From assembly GCA_964019155.1 (NCBI GenBank), contig OZ025242.1:22064092-22128091 (forward strand): a stretch of DNA of 64,000 nt. The letters are read 5' to 3'. This document shows positions 12,478-23,848 of this stretch, one piece after another. How positions within the stretch are numbered: position 1 is the first letter of the stretch; each line of letters starts with the position of its first letter. This stretch comes from Osedax fenrisi (Eukaryota; Annelida; Polychaeta; Sabellida; Siboglinidae). Below the pieces are notes generated by a model that saw only the letters and a program-made list of their open reading frames with translations, had not been told where the DNA came from and did not search any database. Both the position numbers and the translations under genes were made by a program.

Positions 12478-13480
12478 TTACGAATTAATAACTACATTAT
12501 ATTTAAAATACGAATAATTTACATTGGTTCTTATTGGTACATGTAACGCATTCCATAGATCGGCTGCAGCTACACTGAAAAATCCTTGTCCATATATTGA
12601 TAGCTTGTACTTCCTCTTTTGTAATAACCGAATATACGAATTTCGTAAATCCCTATTGTAAACTCTGAATTGTAGGAGGTCATTCAAATAACTCGGAATA
12701 CGATTATTTAGTACCTTAACAATTAGTTTTAAATAGCTGAAGGTAGATCTCTGATAAATATTTAACCATTTAAAATTAACTAAGTGATAATTGACTGATT
12801 CATAGTCATATAATTGTACACGATGTAAAACTCTTATTTATGATCTAAGAATTTAGTAGAAGTAGCAGTAAGGAGATAATATAGAAGCAATAATTTATAC
12901 ATGACATAACTAATGATTCTATTTCTCAAACATTTTAGAAATTCTAAAAGTTAAGAATTTCCTTATTTATCATATTTTATATAATTGATAATTATTTGAT
13001 TTGACACATTAGCTATTTGATCGGGGAAATTTAGGTTATCGAAAATAAACGGTTTTTAACATTATTACAAGGACAAATTGTGATGGAATCAATAATAACG
13101 AGGAAAAACTGATTATGTTCAAGATATATTTAGAAGTTGAGCTTTGTTTATATTCATCATTAGGCTATTTTGTACCATATTTATACAATCAATTAGATCT
13201 ATATTATCAGATGAATTAGCTATTATTGGAAACTCAATATACAATTTAATATAATCAGAAATTTTTATATTTTACAGGAGGGGAATTATAAATAATATTT
13301 TTAAGATGCAAGTTATATATAATATTTTTAAGAGGCAAGTTATAAAGAAAGAGTAGCAATGGCCCTAATACATAACCTCGAGGCACTCCATAATACATTC
13401 TACAAGTAGATTAATAATGGTCATACATCAATTTTTATAGACAATGTTCTTTCAGATAAGTATCCTACGATTTAATCCCA
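12478..13480 (-). pseudogene. LINE (non-LTR retrotransposon) 3' remnant
   Basis: On the minus strand a 69-residue frame (12478-12687) contains GQGFFSVAAADLWNALHVPI, the C-terminal signature (A-F-S-V-A-x-P-x-L-W-N-S-L-P) of CR1/L2/Jockey-like ORF2 proteins. Further upstream on the same strand, near 13330-13375, GVPRGYVLGPLLLFL corresponds to the reverse transcriptase box G-V-P-Q-G-S-V-L-G-P. The segment between them is frameshifted. Decayed. Confidence 0.72.
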
Positions 13481-14059
13481 GCTAGAGGAATACCTGCAAT
13501 AATGGTTTAGATAGATAGGTATATATATATACTAGTGTATATAATATATAAATTATATTGATTTTTCTATATCTATAGTCTGGCTTTAGAAAAATATATA
13601 ATACTGGCAAGTAATATATGTTCAACTATTATTCAAATAAAAACATATATAAAACTTTATTCGGCATCATATGTATATTAATAATAAGTATGTTTTAATA
13701 AATATAATAACAATTATAAATGATAATAATATTATGTAATAAATCATCAAAAATTGATATTAAATAATAAATACTAATTTAGTTATTTTTTATTATCGTT
13801 AATAATATAAAAATTATTTAATATTAAATTAGGTATTAATAATATAGTGTACACAATACGTTCTATAGAATTATAATTGGAAGTGACATATTTAATATGA
13901 TAATCATCTACTGTGTGCGACGCACAATGTGCGTGTATAATAATATATGAGTAATCTGTAATTGCTTATAACTGTATTACATCCCGTATGTAAATATCTT
14001 TTTTAACATTATTATATTTTTAATTAAAATAAAGAAAACTTCAACAACAATATGTAGGG
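13481..14059. other. AT-rich intergenic DNA
   Basis: AT-rich. The sequence near 13570-13680 repeats text found near 11910-11990 (ATAATACTGGCA and TTTATTCGGCATCATAT), suggesting an unnamed dispersed repeat. No gene. Confidence 0.4.
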
Positions 14060-14416
14060 AATTAGGGAAGTATATGACCTATAGATATATGCTTATGACT
14101 TAATGAATATTTATTAACGATATAGAAATTATATATATAATTTTAGAATGCTTTATTTTTTAATAATATAGTTTTATATTTTGATATATTGTTATATCGA
14201 TACATTTGTATATTATTGAGGTTTTAATTTGACATTTTTTTTCATAAATTTAAAAACGTAATAAAAAAATTAGTTTATTAGAATATTTTGAATAATTAAA
14301 AAATTAAAATATTTGTTTAGACTTTCTAATATAATTATGAATATTTTATAATATTTTTTTTGTAAGATTTATGGTTTTTGAGATACCGAGAGTGTCCGTA
14401 TTTGGTTACTTTCCCC
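14060..14416 (-). mobile_element. Truncated copy of the GGGGAAAGTAACC inverted-repeat element
   Basis: The right end reads GGTTACTTTCCCC then TA, the reverse complement of the terminus of the complete copies. GAGATACCGAGAGTGTCCG and the following roughly 330 bp match the complete copies in reverse orientation. The left half is missing. Confidence 0.7.
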
Positions 14417-14418
14417 TA

Positions 14419-15560
14419 GATCGAATGTACTTTAAGAAAAATGGTTTCAATCAATTTAGAAGAGTAATCGACAACAGAGATTTATTTATTATTATTTAAT
14501 TGAAATAAATCTATATCTACTATCTTTATTTTATTGAAATAACATTTAATGCACTCTCTTACCTTCAATGTTCGTTTATATTCTAAATAAAATTCTAAAT
14601 TTCTCTTTTAAAACATTGTATTATTCCCAAATAACAAATGTGTATTCCTTTCGGATTTATTTTTAGAGATTGTATATTTTCTATGTTATGATATATTATT
14701 ACTCCTTACACCAAGTTTATATATAATTGAAAATTATAATATTTTCAACTTAAATCTATTTTTTTCAGGTTTCGATAATATTTGTAGTCAGTCATCTCAT
14801 TTCTGTATCTTTTACTGATCTTGAATTATGCTTTTAATTTATAATATAATCCTGAAAATGAATTCAGTGCCAAGTCTTCCACATCTATCTCGAATATTTC
14901 ATTACACATGTTCTTCGATGGATATCTGTATACTGTAGTTTCAATAGTACGTTTATCTGTTATATATCATTAAGTCTACACAGTGTTAAGTTTATCGTGT
15001 AAGTTTATGGATTAGTGAGATTAGTGAGAGTTGGGTAAGTTGAGCCACCCCAATTATGCATAGTAGGAATACCTAATCATAATACGAATATAACAAAATA
15101 CCTACAATAACATCCTTATTTAAATCATAAATAGAGTAAGAATTTTTTTTATTACAATTCATTTTTAAATTAAATATAATAATTTAAATATTAAGACAAT
15201 ACATAAATATATTAAATTATTTTTAAATATGATATTGCAACTTAAAATGTGATACTATAACATATGTGGTAAATTGAACTGGCATCATCTTGCCCCAATA
15301 TTCAAATATGATACAAAGTGATAATAATATTATATTTATAATTATGACCTGAAGAGGGGGGCCTCCTTCGCTCGATTGTATGTAAATAGATATGAAACCC
15401 AATTTTTTTTAAACTCAAACTTTTAAAGATTTAAATTTTTTTCCATAGATAAAATATTAATACACCATTCTATATATAGAATAGGACCACTATTTCTTTA
15501 TTTATAATATATATATATATAATTGTTAAAATATAAATAATTTAAAATATAATTAAATAG
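14419..15560. other. AT-rich intergenic DNA
   Basis: No gene or element recognised; a GC-richer patch at about 14855-15060 has no long open frame. Confidence 0.4.
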
Positions 15561-15562
15561 TA

Positions 15563-16339
15563 GGGGAAAGTAACCGAATACGGATACTCTCGGTATCTCA
15601 GCAACCATAAATCCTACAAAAAAATATTCATAATTATATAAATAGTCTAAAAAGGTATTTTTTATGTTTTAATTATTCAAAATATTGCTGATAATCCAAT
15701 AAACTGTATCGATATAAAAAATAACACTATATTATTAACAACTAAATCATTCTAAAATTATATATATAATTTCTATAATTGTTATCAAATATTCATTAAG
15801 TTATAAGCATATACCTATAGGTCATATAAGTCCATAATACGAACACTCTAGATGTCTTAATAATACAGACACCGAATAACCAATCAGCGCGCAGCGTATG
15901 AACTATTCCGATTTTCATAAAAATCGCGTGCTTTATAATATTAATACCACTAATAAAGCTAAATCTAAAATTTTTATTATTTAGATACTTAAATTGTATT
16001 ATTAACTAATTAAATTAAAATAAATTGTTCATAAAATTAATTATAAATAATGTAATTGTAATTTGTCTGATTGATTCATCAATAATATATAGTTTATATA
16101 GTGGTATATAGGGTGTCCATATTATAACATATGTTACATATGTGGTGTCCGTATTCGGACATGGGTACCGAATACGGACACCCAGTTATCTATGGAATTA
16201 AAAGATTAAATAAAATTTTAAAATCACAATAATATCTATAATCATATAATATTAATATATGTAATTTTTGAATACAAATAATGAGTCATAAAATGTTAAG
16301 ACCATTTATTGTTAGTGCCCGTATTAGGTTATTTTCCCC
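15563..16339 (+). mobile_element. Complete GGGGAAAGTAACC inverted-repeat element (reference copy)
   Basis: Starts GGGGAAAGTAACCGAATACG and ends in the inverted equivalent, with TA on both sides (15561-15562 and 16340-16341). It is 777 bp with no coding capacity. An internal palindrome near 16130-16185 repeats the terminal motif, reading GTGTCCGTATTC and GAATACGGACACC in inverted order. The TA flanks suggest mobilisation by a Tc1/mariner-type transposase. Four long and two partial copies occur in this window. Confidence 0.82.
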
Positions 16340-16341
16340 TA

Positions 16342-16930
16342 TATTGTAAATATAATGATAGAAACATTATATAACATTTACATTATTTAATTATATTCAC
16401 GCAACGACATGCGACGTGAGAGTACAAAGGGACCTTTATCCAAAATTGATTTATAATAAAATTATATTAAAAAACGAAATATCTATGAATAGGTGTGTAA
16501 ATAAAATATACTGAAATTTCATAAATTATATTAAATAATAAAATAGTTCCTGACTCTTTAGAGTAATATTCACAAAATTAAAATATTGAGAAAATAGATT
16601 TCAAATTTTAGTAACAAATGTTGATTGTATTGTTATTGATTTTTATTTTAAATAGTAGATGTTATAAACTATCATTTATAATTATTAAATTATTGATGAT
16701 TTAGTTATGCTTTTTACATGAAGTTCTAGATAAATACTTATTTAAATTATTTGTTAGATATAACAAAATATAAATAGGTTTTATAAATGGAAATTATGAA
16801 ATAATATAATATTTATTATTTTATAATGATATTGCACTGATATCAGACATAATTATCGGATCAATTCGAACATACAGCATAGGTGATATATCCTTCCCAT
16901 ACATTATTTTATCTATAATAATCTCATTAG
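16342..16930. other. AT-rich DNA between two inverted-repeat elements
   Basis: AT-rich spacer of about 590 bp; no gene seen. Confidence 0.45.
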
Positions 16931-16932
16931 TA

Positions 16933-18630
16933 GGGGAAAGTAACCGAATACGGACACTCTTGGTATCTCAGAAACCATAAATCCTGCAAAAAAATGTTTA
17001 ATTAATCAAATATTCATAATTATATAAATAGTCTAAATAAATATTTTTAATTATTTAAAATAATTCTGATATATCCGTTAAACTAATTTTGTATTACATT
17101 TTCAAATGTATGTACAAAAATGTCAACTTAAAACCTTCTCAAGAATGTACTACGAAATATATCGATATAAAATATAAGAATAAATAGAGGTATTACACTA
17201 ACATGCATGCCAGCTAAAATATATAGGCTATTATATAATACGCTATTAAGAGAAAGAATACAACCTACACTAGATAAGATCCTCAGACCAAATAAAAATG
17301 GTTTCAGAAATAACAGATCAACCGTTGGACAAATTATAACTGTAAGAAGGATAATCGAAGGTGTTAAAGAAAAGAACCTCGTAGCAAGCCTAATATTTGT
17401 AGATTTCTCTAAAGCTTTCGACTCAATACACAGAGCAAAAATGGCACAAATTCTTAAGTCATACGATTCTCTATAGATATACTAAATCGATGGTACGGTC
17501 ACCTGATGGTGACACAAAATATTTTGATATAAATGCAGGTGTTCTACAGAGGGATACTCTGGCGCCATTGTTGTTTATTATTACACTTGATTACGTATTA
17601 AGAACATCTATTGACGGACATAAGGATCTAAGTCTAAAACTATCGAAATAAAGAAGTAGAAGATATCCAGCAACTATGATTACAGATGCAGATTATGCGG
17701 ATGATCTTGTAATATTTTCAGATTCTAGTAACTACTGAATGTCTTAGAAGAAAGTGGGAAACAGTAGGTCTCAAAGTAAATACTAAAAGGACACAACATA
17801 TGAACATAAACTCGAATAAAACCGTAAAATCTATAGATGTGGAATTAATAAAGAATTCTTTCAAAATGTCGATAATTTAATTTATCTTGGAAGCGAAATA
17901 GAATCAACAGATAAATAAATAAAAATAAGAAAAGCTACATCCTGGAAAGTTCTAGACAAATTAAGATACATATGGAAATCACAACTCAACTTTAAAGAGA
18001 CATTCTTCAGAGCCGTGGTATAATCAGTTTTATTATACGGCTCTGAAGATTGGACCCTAACTAAGAAACACAAGAAAAATCTAGATGAAACGTATACAAT
18101 AATTCTGAGAGCCATATATCATAGAAATTATAGCCAATCAGCCCACAGCGTATGAACTATTTAATTTTCACGAAAATTGTGTGCGTTATAATATTAATAC
18201 CATCAATAAAGCTAAATCTAAAATTTGTATTATTTAGATACTTAAATTGTTATATTAATTAAAAAAATAATAAAAATAAATAAATTATTAACTAAGTAAA
18301 TTAGAATAAATTATTCATAACATTAATTATAAATAATGTAATTGTAATTTGTCTGATTGATTCATCAATAATATATAGTTTATCTAGTGGTATATAGGGT
18401 TTCCGTATTATAACACAGGGTGTCCGACAGACACTGTCCGTATTCGGACATGGGTACAGAATACGGACACCCCGTTATCTATGGAATTAAAAGATTAAAT
18501 AAAATTTTAAAATCACAATAATATTTATAATCATATAATATTAATATATTGTCATTTTTTAATAAAAATAATAGTCATAAAATGTTAAGACCATTTATTG
18601 TTAAAGTGTCCGTATTAGGTTACTTTCCCC
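16933..18630 (+). mobile_element. GGGGAAAGTAACC element carrying a reverse-transcriptase fragment
   Basis: Both termini match the reference copy and are flanked by TA (16931-16932 and 18631-18632). The central part of the reference copy is missing. In its place, from about 17170 to 18120, lies a piece of a non-LTR retrotransposon. Outside the insert the two arms align with the complete copy to the end. Confidence 0.8.
17207..18118 (+). pseudogene. Non-LTR reverse-transcriptase fragment inside the inverted-repeat element
   Basis: An 89-residue frame opens with MPAKIYRLLYNTLLRERIQP, then NKNGFRNNRSTVGQI and FVDFSKAFDSI, which are conserved reverse-transcriptase blocks. Downstream pieces in other frames give GVLQRDTLAPLLFIITLDYV, the catalytic ADYADDLVIFSD (about 17690-17725), LGSEIEST and LLYGSEDWTLTKK. 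This set and order resemble RTE-like elements. Stops and frameshifts after position 17476 show it is dead. Confidence 0.82.
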
Positions 18631-18639
18631 TACGTAATC

Positions 18640-18990
18640 CACAGTCAATAGATAGTTTGTATTGTTATGTTTGCCCATCTCTACTGTTACCCAAGGAACA
18701 TCTAGTCTTCCAATTTCATTCTAGTTTCATTGAATTGCTTAAATGAATAGGTAGCACAAGTATTATATAATTTCTGATCTATTTCTGATGTCTTACTAGT
18801 GATTTTGATAAGGTATCTGATTAGCACATTTTTATTTCCATCCTGTATTCAATTGTATAATCATACTCTGGGTTTTATTATATTTGTCAATCTTCTTCGC
18901 GCTTTATTCGGTGTTTTATTATTAATACCCACCAATGATGTATGATCTGTTATAACTATTCTTTTTTTTCTAAACTTGTAGTGATGACAT
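18640..18990 (-). pseudogene. Ty3/gypsy-like RNase H fragment
   Basis: Minus-strand reading near 18870-18990 gives KRIVITDHTSLVGI and then NKTPNKARRRLTNIIKP, resembling the gypsy RNase H block V-x-T-D-H-K-x-L-x-x-I followed by the R-L-x-R-W helix. A following stretch near 18800-18860 resembles the G-K-x-N-x-x-A-D-x-L-S motif. Short and degenerate, so tentative. Confidence 0.45.
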
Positions 18991-18993
18991 TTT

Positions 18994-19026
18994 ATCAAAT
19001 ATATATATATATATATATATATATTT
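18994..19026. repeat. (TA)n microsatellite
   Basis: Uninterrupted TA dinucleotides between the gypsy and LINE fragments. Confidence 0.9.
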
Positions 19027-19149
19027 TAATGGTTATTACCATAATAATTGCTATAACCATACTTATGTTTATTATATTTTGTAAGATTACTGTTATATTT
19101 AATTTACTTATAAAATTTGTCAATCATAATAGATATATTGCGATTGGTT

Positions 19150-20430
19150 AGATATGTGATTAAACCATTGTAATGCTATGCCAGATATACCCATCATAAT
19201 AAGCCGCGAGATTAATATGTAATCGTCCAGGGTGTCAAAAGTAGATGAGAGGTCAAGTAGGAATAGTTGGCGACACGTGTTGCTATTTAATGTAGTCAAT
19301 ATTGTGTCAGTAATACGGAGGAGAGCTATTTCAGTCGAATGACTTTTACGTAAATCGCTTTGAAATGGGTCGAAAATAGTATTTGTGTTTATATGGCGAA
19401 AAGTTGTTTGTAGATAATTATTTATAATATTTAACTTAATAAGGGTAGGTGGGATATCTGGCGATAATTTCTAAGGGAATTTGTTTTTTAGGATAGATTA
19501 TGGCAGCCTTGAGGCAGGGTGAAACCTTGCCAGAGTTTATTGAATTCGCAATAATATCCAAAAAATAGGAGAACATAAGGATCAGTGGGGGATGTACAGT
19601 AAGATTTCATGAGTAGATATATAATTCATACAGTGAAGGGATATACTTAACGAGTCAATGATATGGATAATGTAGATGGTAGGATTGAGTATGGATGAAG
19701 TAGACACGCAAATAATATTATTTATGTTTGTAATTTTATTTTCAAAGAATGTTATAAAAAAAGAGCATAGTTGTAAATTTGACGTGTTTGGTAAAATGGG
19801 GAGGATTTTATCATCTGGAGGATAGAGAATTTTATTTGCCATTTTAAATAATTTCCGAGGATCATAGGAGATCAATACTATCGCTTTGTTATAATAGATA
19901 GATTTTGAACGAGATATAGTATATTCATAATTTTTTCTAGCTAGTGAGCTAATTTTGTTTCAGTAGAAGGATTTATAGAAATTTCTTTTCAAATTTGCGA
20001 ACACTCCTCTTAAAGATGAAAAGTTCGTGGGAGAACCAGGGAGAAAAATGGCGGTCAATAATTAATGTAGTTTTTGTAGGTGCATGTATATTGATAATAG
20101 TTAGGAGAACGGAGTTTACGAGTAGCGGACAGAGGGAAGTAGGGGAATAGCTCGCAGTTATAATATTGCTTACAAATATTGGTAGGTCAATAGACTTAAC
20201 TCTGTATGTAATGCGTTTTCGTTTAATATTTGTGAATTTTAGATTTATAAAGAATTCAACAATAAATGATCCATTTGTAGTTCAATTTGTTTAAAGGATT
20301 TAGGGTTCATACATCCAATAAGAGGACTGGAGAGGGGTGTAAATATCATTTCAAGTGTATTGGAATGGGTGGGAAATGTTATATGTTGGCACAGAGAAAG
20401 TGACTTAGTTAAAGAGTTTAAAGTCACTAC
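19150..20430 (-). pseudogene. LINE remnant spanning endonuclease tail to reverse transcriptase
   Basis: Read on the minus strand from right to left. At 20245-20427, LSLCQHITFPTHSNTLEMIF matches the end of an APE-type endonuclease (S-Q-H-V-x-x-P-T-H). At 19582-19875, SYDPRKLFKMANKILYPP matches the linker (D-P-R-K-L-F). At about 19490-19545, SGKVSPCLKAAIIYP matches the start of the reverse transcriptase. At about 19160-19220, MGISGIALQWFNHISN matches the block after F-D-T-V-D. This organisation is CR1/L2-like. Multiple stops and frameshifts. Confidence 0.8.
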
Positions 20431-20792
20431 GGGTAAAGATAAGATACAATTTTAGAATACCATCTTATAGTATTAGACCTAGAATTAAAAATTATAACTT
20501 CTGTCGATTAAGAATGTTAAAATATTGATTTAGTGTCGTTTAATCTAGTATTATTAAAATCATATGTGTTATACTTTATATATTAATGTATTACTTTCTA
20601 TTAAGGCACAATTATAAATTCATTTTTTCCAAATTTGTGTGTATACATATTAGTTATATGTGTTTTAAATTTGAAGCGATTCGTATGTGTATATAGTAAA
20701 ATATCACCGATTTTGTTATCACATCAATTTGAGTATGGTGACGAAGTATTATATTACACTGGCCCTTAATCATTTATTAAACTTTATATACA

Positions 20793-20832
<40 letters not shown>

Positions 20833-20930
20833 GTACTGCAGTATTATTTATAAATGAATTATTCGTTACCTAGTTAACGATAGGTTTTCAACCGTATCAT
20901 GGTTTGATGAAACATTCGGAGATCTTTTAT
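20431..20930. other. AT-rich DNA with a long TA tract
   Basis: AT-rich, with a (TA)n microsatellite at 20795-20831. No gene until the PGAM5-like remnant. Confidence 0.5.
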
Positions 20931-21380
20931 CTAGGCCGAAGTACTGATGACTTTTAGCAGCGTGCCATCCGACTCGATGGTTATGTGACAGATGGAAGCG
21001 TTAGCTATACCCACCCTAAGCCGAGATTCAGCTGGAAACTGTCCGACTCTGTAGAGTTATGTGACAGATGGAAGCGTTAGCTATACCCACCCTAAGCCGA
21101 GATTCAGCTGGAAACTGTCCGACTCTGTAGTTATGTGACAGATGGAAGCGTTAGCTATACCCACCCTAAGCCGAGATTCAGCTGGAAACTGTCCGACTCT
21201 GTAGTTATGTGACAGATGGAAGCGTTAGCTATACCCACCCTAAGCCGATATTCGGCTGGAAACTGTAGGACTCTGCAGACGAAATACCTGATCATATTAG
21301 TGTGGCGAACTATGACGTCATCTGTTTCCTGTTCCGGATCTGCTTGCTGTAAATACTTACGGAGTGATGTTTCTGTACGC
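20931..21380 (-). pseudogene. PGAM5: Broken PGAM5-like phosphatase terminal exon
   Basis: On the minus strand the frame reads LRKYLQQADPEQETDD, then VIVRHTNMIRYFVCRVLQFP, then AEYRLRVGIANASICHIT. This follows the C-terminal part of PGAM5, a mitochondrial serine/threonine phosphatase of the phosphoglycerate mutase fold, where the block is V-C-H-A-N-V-I-R-Y. The histidine of that block is kept and the preceding cysteine is arginine. The natural end appears at the far left: IESDGTLLKVISTSA then TAG at 20931-20933. Between them the last 74-76 bp of coding sequence is repeated in tandem, so the frame is lost (74, 74 and 76 bp add to 224, not a multiple of three). No other PGAM5 exons were found. 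A captured or retro-copied fragment, or a decayed duplicate, is likely. Confidence 0.68.
20980..21277 (-). repeat. Four tandem copies of a 74-76-bp PGAM5-like coding segment
   Basis: Copies start with GTTATGTGACAGATGG at 20980, 21056, 21130 and 21204. The first three are almost identical. The fourth (the outermost on the minus strand) differs at a few sites (GATATTCGGC instead of GAGATTCAGC). Each copy encodes QFPAE-x-RLRVGIANASICH on the minus strand in its own frame. High identity points to a recent expansion. Confidence 0.88.
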
Positions 21381-21414
21381 AAGCCGCAGCATACATATAT
21401 GTATGATAGAAAAG

Positions 21415-21550
21415 GATGAATGATAGAGAAGGATGGAAGAAGTATGTCACGGACTACCGAGCAAGCCTGTAATGGTAAGGTATACCTTACCATTACAGGC
21501 TTGCTCGGTAGTCCGTGACATACGTCTTCCAACCTTCTCTATCATTCATC
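21415..21550. repeat. 136-bp near-perfect palindrome
   Basis: Arms 21415-21480 and 21485-21550 are 66 bp each, separated by TATA, with two mismatches that I can find. The right arm, read on the minus strand, continues the coding text of a LINE 3' end at 21485-21622. The palindrome therefore looks like two LINE 3' ends joined tail to tail. It can form a cruciform in DNA or a hairpin in RNA. Confidence 0.9.
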
Positions 21551-21622
21551 GCCGTCTTTATTTCGTCTATCGTTAACAGATCGGTATCATCCTTCAGTAT
21601 GTCTTCGCCGGGCGTCCACGCT
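21485..21622 (-). pseudogene. LINE 3'-terminal coding fragment
   Basis: Minus strand: ILKDDTDLLTIDEIKTAMND, then REGWKTYVTDYRASL, then a stop. This resembles the end of many LINE ORF2 proteins (D-D-T-G-L-x-x-x-E-I-x-x-x-M-x-D-R-x-x-W-R-x-x-V-x-x-x-R-A-S). It is cut at about 21622. The family call is from memory of the motif, hence moderate confidence. Confidence 0.55.
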
Positions 21623-21708
21623 AATTGTTACCATGCTGCGGTTGCCATGGCAAAGTAACTCTGCAGAATAAATCAATCATGTATCAAACTCTGCAGAGTA
21701 ACATGGTT

Positions 21709-21748
21709 TAAGAGATACCGAGAGTGTACGTATTCGGTTACTTTCCCC
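21709..21748 (-). mobile_element. Solo terminus of the GGGGAAAGTAACC element
   Basis: GAGATACCGAGAGTGTACG and GGTTACTTTCCCC then TA match about 40 bp of the element end in reverse orientation. The rest is absent. Confidence 0.65.
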
Positions 21749-22020
21749 TACCCGATTTTCCCCTATTTATTATACCCCCTAATATTATCCAATTAAAATC
21801 ACGATCAATCGACTAATCAATCATCTCATTGTAATAAAATATCCATATCTATAACTAACGAAAAACACTCAACAATATTTAAAAACAAACTACATATATA
21901 CTTACCTGAATCGGATCAACTTACTTTACGAACTGCACTTTGTCAGCACTCGTCACACATTTCCATACTATTTATTTTTATTATTTTATTTATTTTTAAT
22001 TATGGATGTCACCCTATCTT

Positions 22021-22111
22021 CCTCGACCACGTGTAATATCACGTGATTATCAGCAGTGAACACGTGGCCACGTGCGGGTAGTAGTTAATCAATGTCACAA
22101 TAGTTCACGTG
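22021..22111. promoter_or_regulatory. CACGTG cluster at the left flank of the composite hAT
   Basis: Five CACGTG hexamers occur in about 90 bp (near 22028, 22039, 22061, 22069 and 22106). The series continues beyond the transposon at 27076 and 27088, so the hAT split an older E-box-rich zone. No neighbouring gene is certain. Confidence 0.5.
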
Positions 22112-22829
22112 CAGAGCTGGGCAGTATCGCCGTTACAGTATATATTAAGGCAAAAAATCGGTATCGTAGATACATTTGTAATCGTATCTATTAGTCATAA
22201 ATAGTATCTACGATACGTATCTACGATACGTATCTACTAAGACAATTATGTAAACAAATACAAATACATATCATTAAATGATATATTATTTGGACATTAT
22301 ATGTATTTTATATCAATATTTTATAATATCATATTATAAATTAATTTTAATATAAATAAAAAATAAATATATTTTTAATAAAATATCTTTTGTAAATATT
22401 GAAATTAATTCATTGTTACAAATTATGATATATCAATTATATTGATTTATTCTCAAAAACCTTGTATTCATTTATTGAAAACAAAGACACTATTTTGATA
22501 GTATATTTTATATAATAATTGATTTATAATTCAAATTTATATATTATATTGAAAGATAAAATCATTTTAATAAATATGATTAATTCTAAATAATAATAAT
22601 TAATAATATATTAATAATTTATTTTTTGTATATTTTATAATTGACTATATTCGTATTGAACATTCGAAAATAAAGGTCGCTGATTATTTTTAGTTGAAAA
22701 ATAGTATATTATAATAATGTATATTTATCTATAGTCTGTAACCTTGTAACCTTGTAACCAATTTGTTTAGACACTGCGATCAACATCAGTAATGAGTTTT
22801 CGGCGGTGTATCGTATATTAATTATTATA

Positions 22830-23200
22830 AGCTATATTAAATAGATGTGTTTTCAATTTGACTTTAAAGGTGTGGTCAGAAACTATAGATCTAATTGAGT
22901 GAGCCAGGGAGTTCCATAGTTTAGGTGATATTATAGAAAAAGAAGATTCATGTTTTTTATTTAGTGATAAAGTTATTGGTATATTTAGTTTGTATTTATG
23001 TATTGTTCGTTGTGGTCGGGATGACTTGTATACAAGTATATATAACTATAGTTCGTAAGTAGTTCAGTAAGATAGTCAGGTTTATTATTATGGGTGGCAT
23101 GGTGGGTCAGTAGGAGTAATTTGTATTGTATGCGGTAAGGGATGGGTAGCCAGTGAATGGATTTCATATAAGGTGTGATATGTTGTCTTATTATACTAGC
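22830..23200 (-). pseudogene. LINE 3' end (CR1/L2-like)
   Basis: Minus strand: MKSIHWLPIPYRIQYKLLLL, then NKPDYLTELL, then after a break NSLAHSIRSIVSDHTFKVKL and KTHLFNIAY. These match the C-terminal region of CR1/L2-like ORF2 (L-H-W-L-P-V-x-x-R-I-x-Y-K). Truncated at the right; one frameshift at least. Confidence 0.78.
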
Positions 23201-23344
23201 TCATAGTATAATTTCAGATGAAATAAACGCTGGTAAACTAAAAGATTCACCGCGGGAATCACTAAATGTTATTAAATGTAAACACATTTATTTTATATCA
23301 TCTATTTAAGAATACGTTATAAGGTGTAAATATTTAATATGTCC

Positions 23345-23430
23345 TTTTAAAGGGGGTGTCCCACTACCAGTATTTCCGGAAATAATGCCCGGAAATGTTT
23401 GCTAGAAAGTTATTTTCTAGCAAGTTAACT
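23345..23430 (+). repeat. Left half of an interrupted inverted-repeat pair
   Basis: This block contains GGGGGTGTCCCACTAC and GGAAATGTTTGCTAGAAAG. Its reverse complement occurs at about 26685-26765, just beyond the other end of the nested GGGGAAAGTAACC element. It appears to be a small TIR element into which the latter inserted. The order of sub-blocks differs between the two sides, so the exact history is unclear. Confidence 0.5.
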
Positions 23431-23457
23431 AATAATTGTTGTGGGTTATCCTATTAA

Positions 23458-23805
23458 GGGGAAGTAACCGAATACGGGTAATCTCGGTATCTTAGAAAGA
23501 ATAAATCCTACAAAAAATATTTAATGAATAAAATATTCATAATTATATAAATAGTCTAAAGAAGTATTTTATTTTTTAATTATTCAAAATTTTGCTGATA
23601 TATCCAATAAACTGATTTTTTTATTACGTTTTTAAATTTATGAACACAATGTTTAACCAATTTAAAACCTTCTCAAGAATATACAAATGTATGAATATAA
23701 AACATAACAATATATTATTAAAAACTAAAGCATTCTAAACATTATATACAAAATTTATATATTTGTTATCAAATATTAATTAAGTTATAAGCATATATGC
23801 ATATA

Positions 23806-23848
<43 letters not shown>

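Noticed and set aside
18549..18746. 65-residue plus-strand frame
   Set aside because: It starts inside and reads through the right terminus of the inverted-repeat element into unrelated DNA.
20980..21277. A CRISPR array or ordinary satellite
   Set aside because: There are no spacers between units, the genome is eukaryotic, and the unit encodes part of a PGAM5-like domain.
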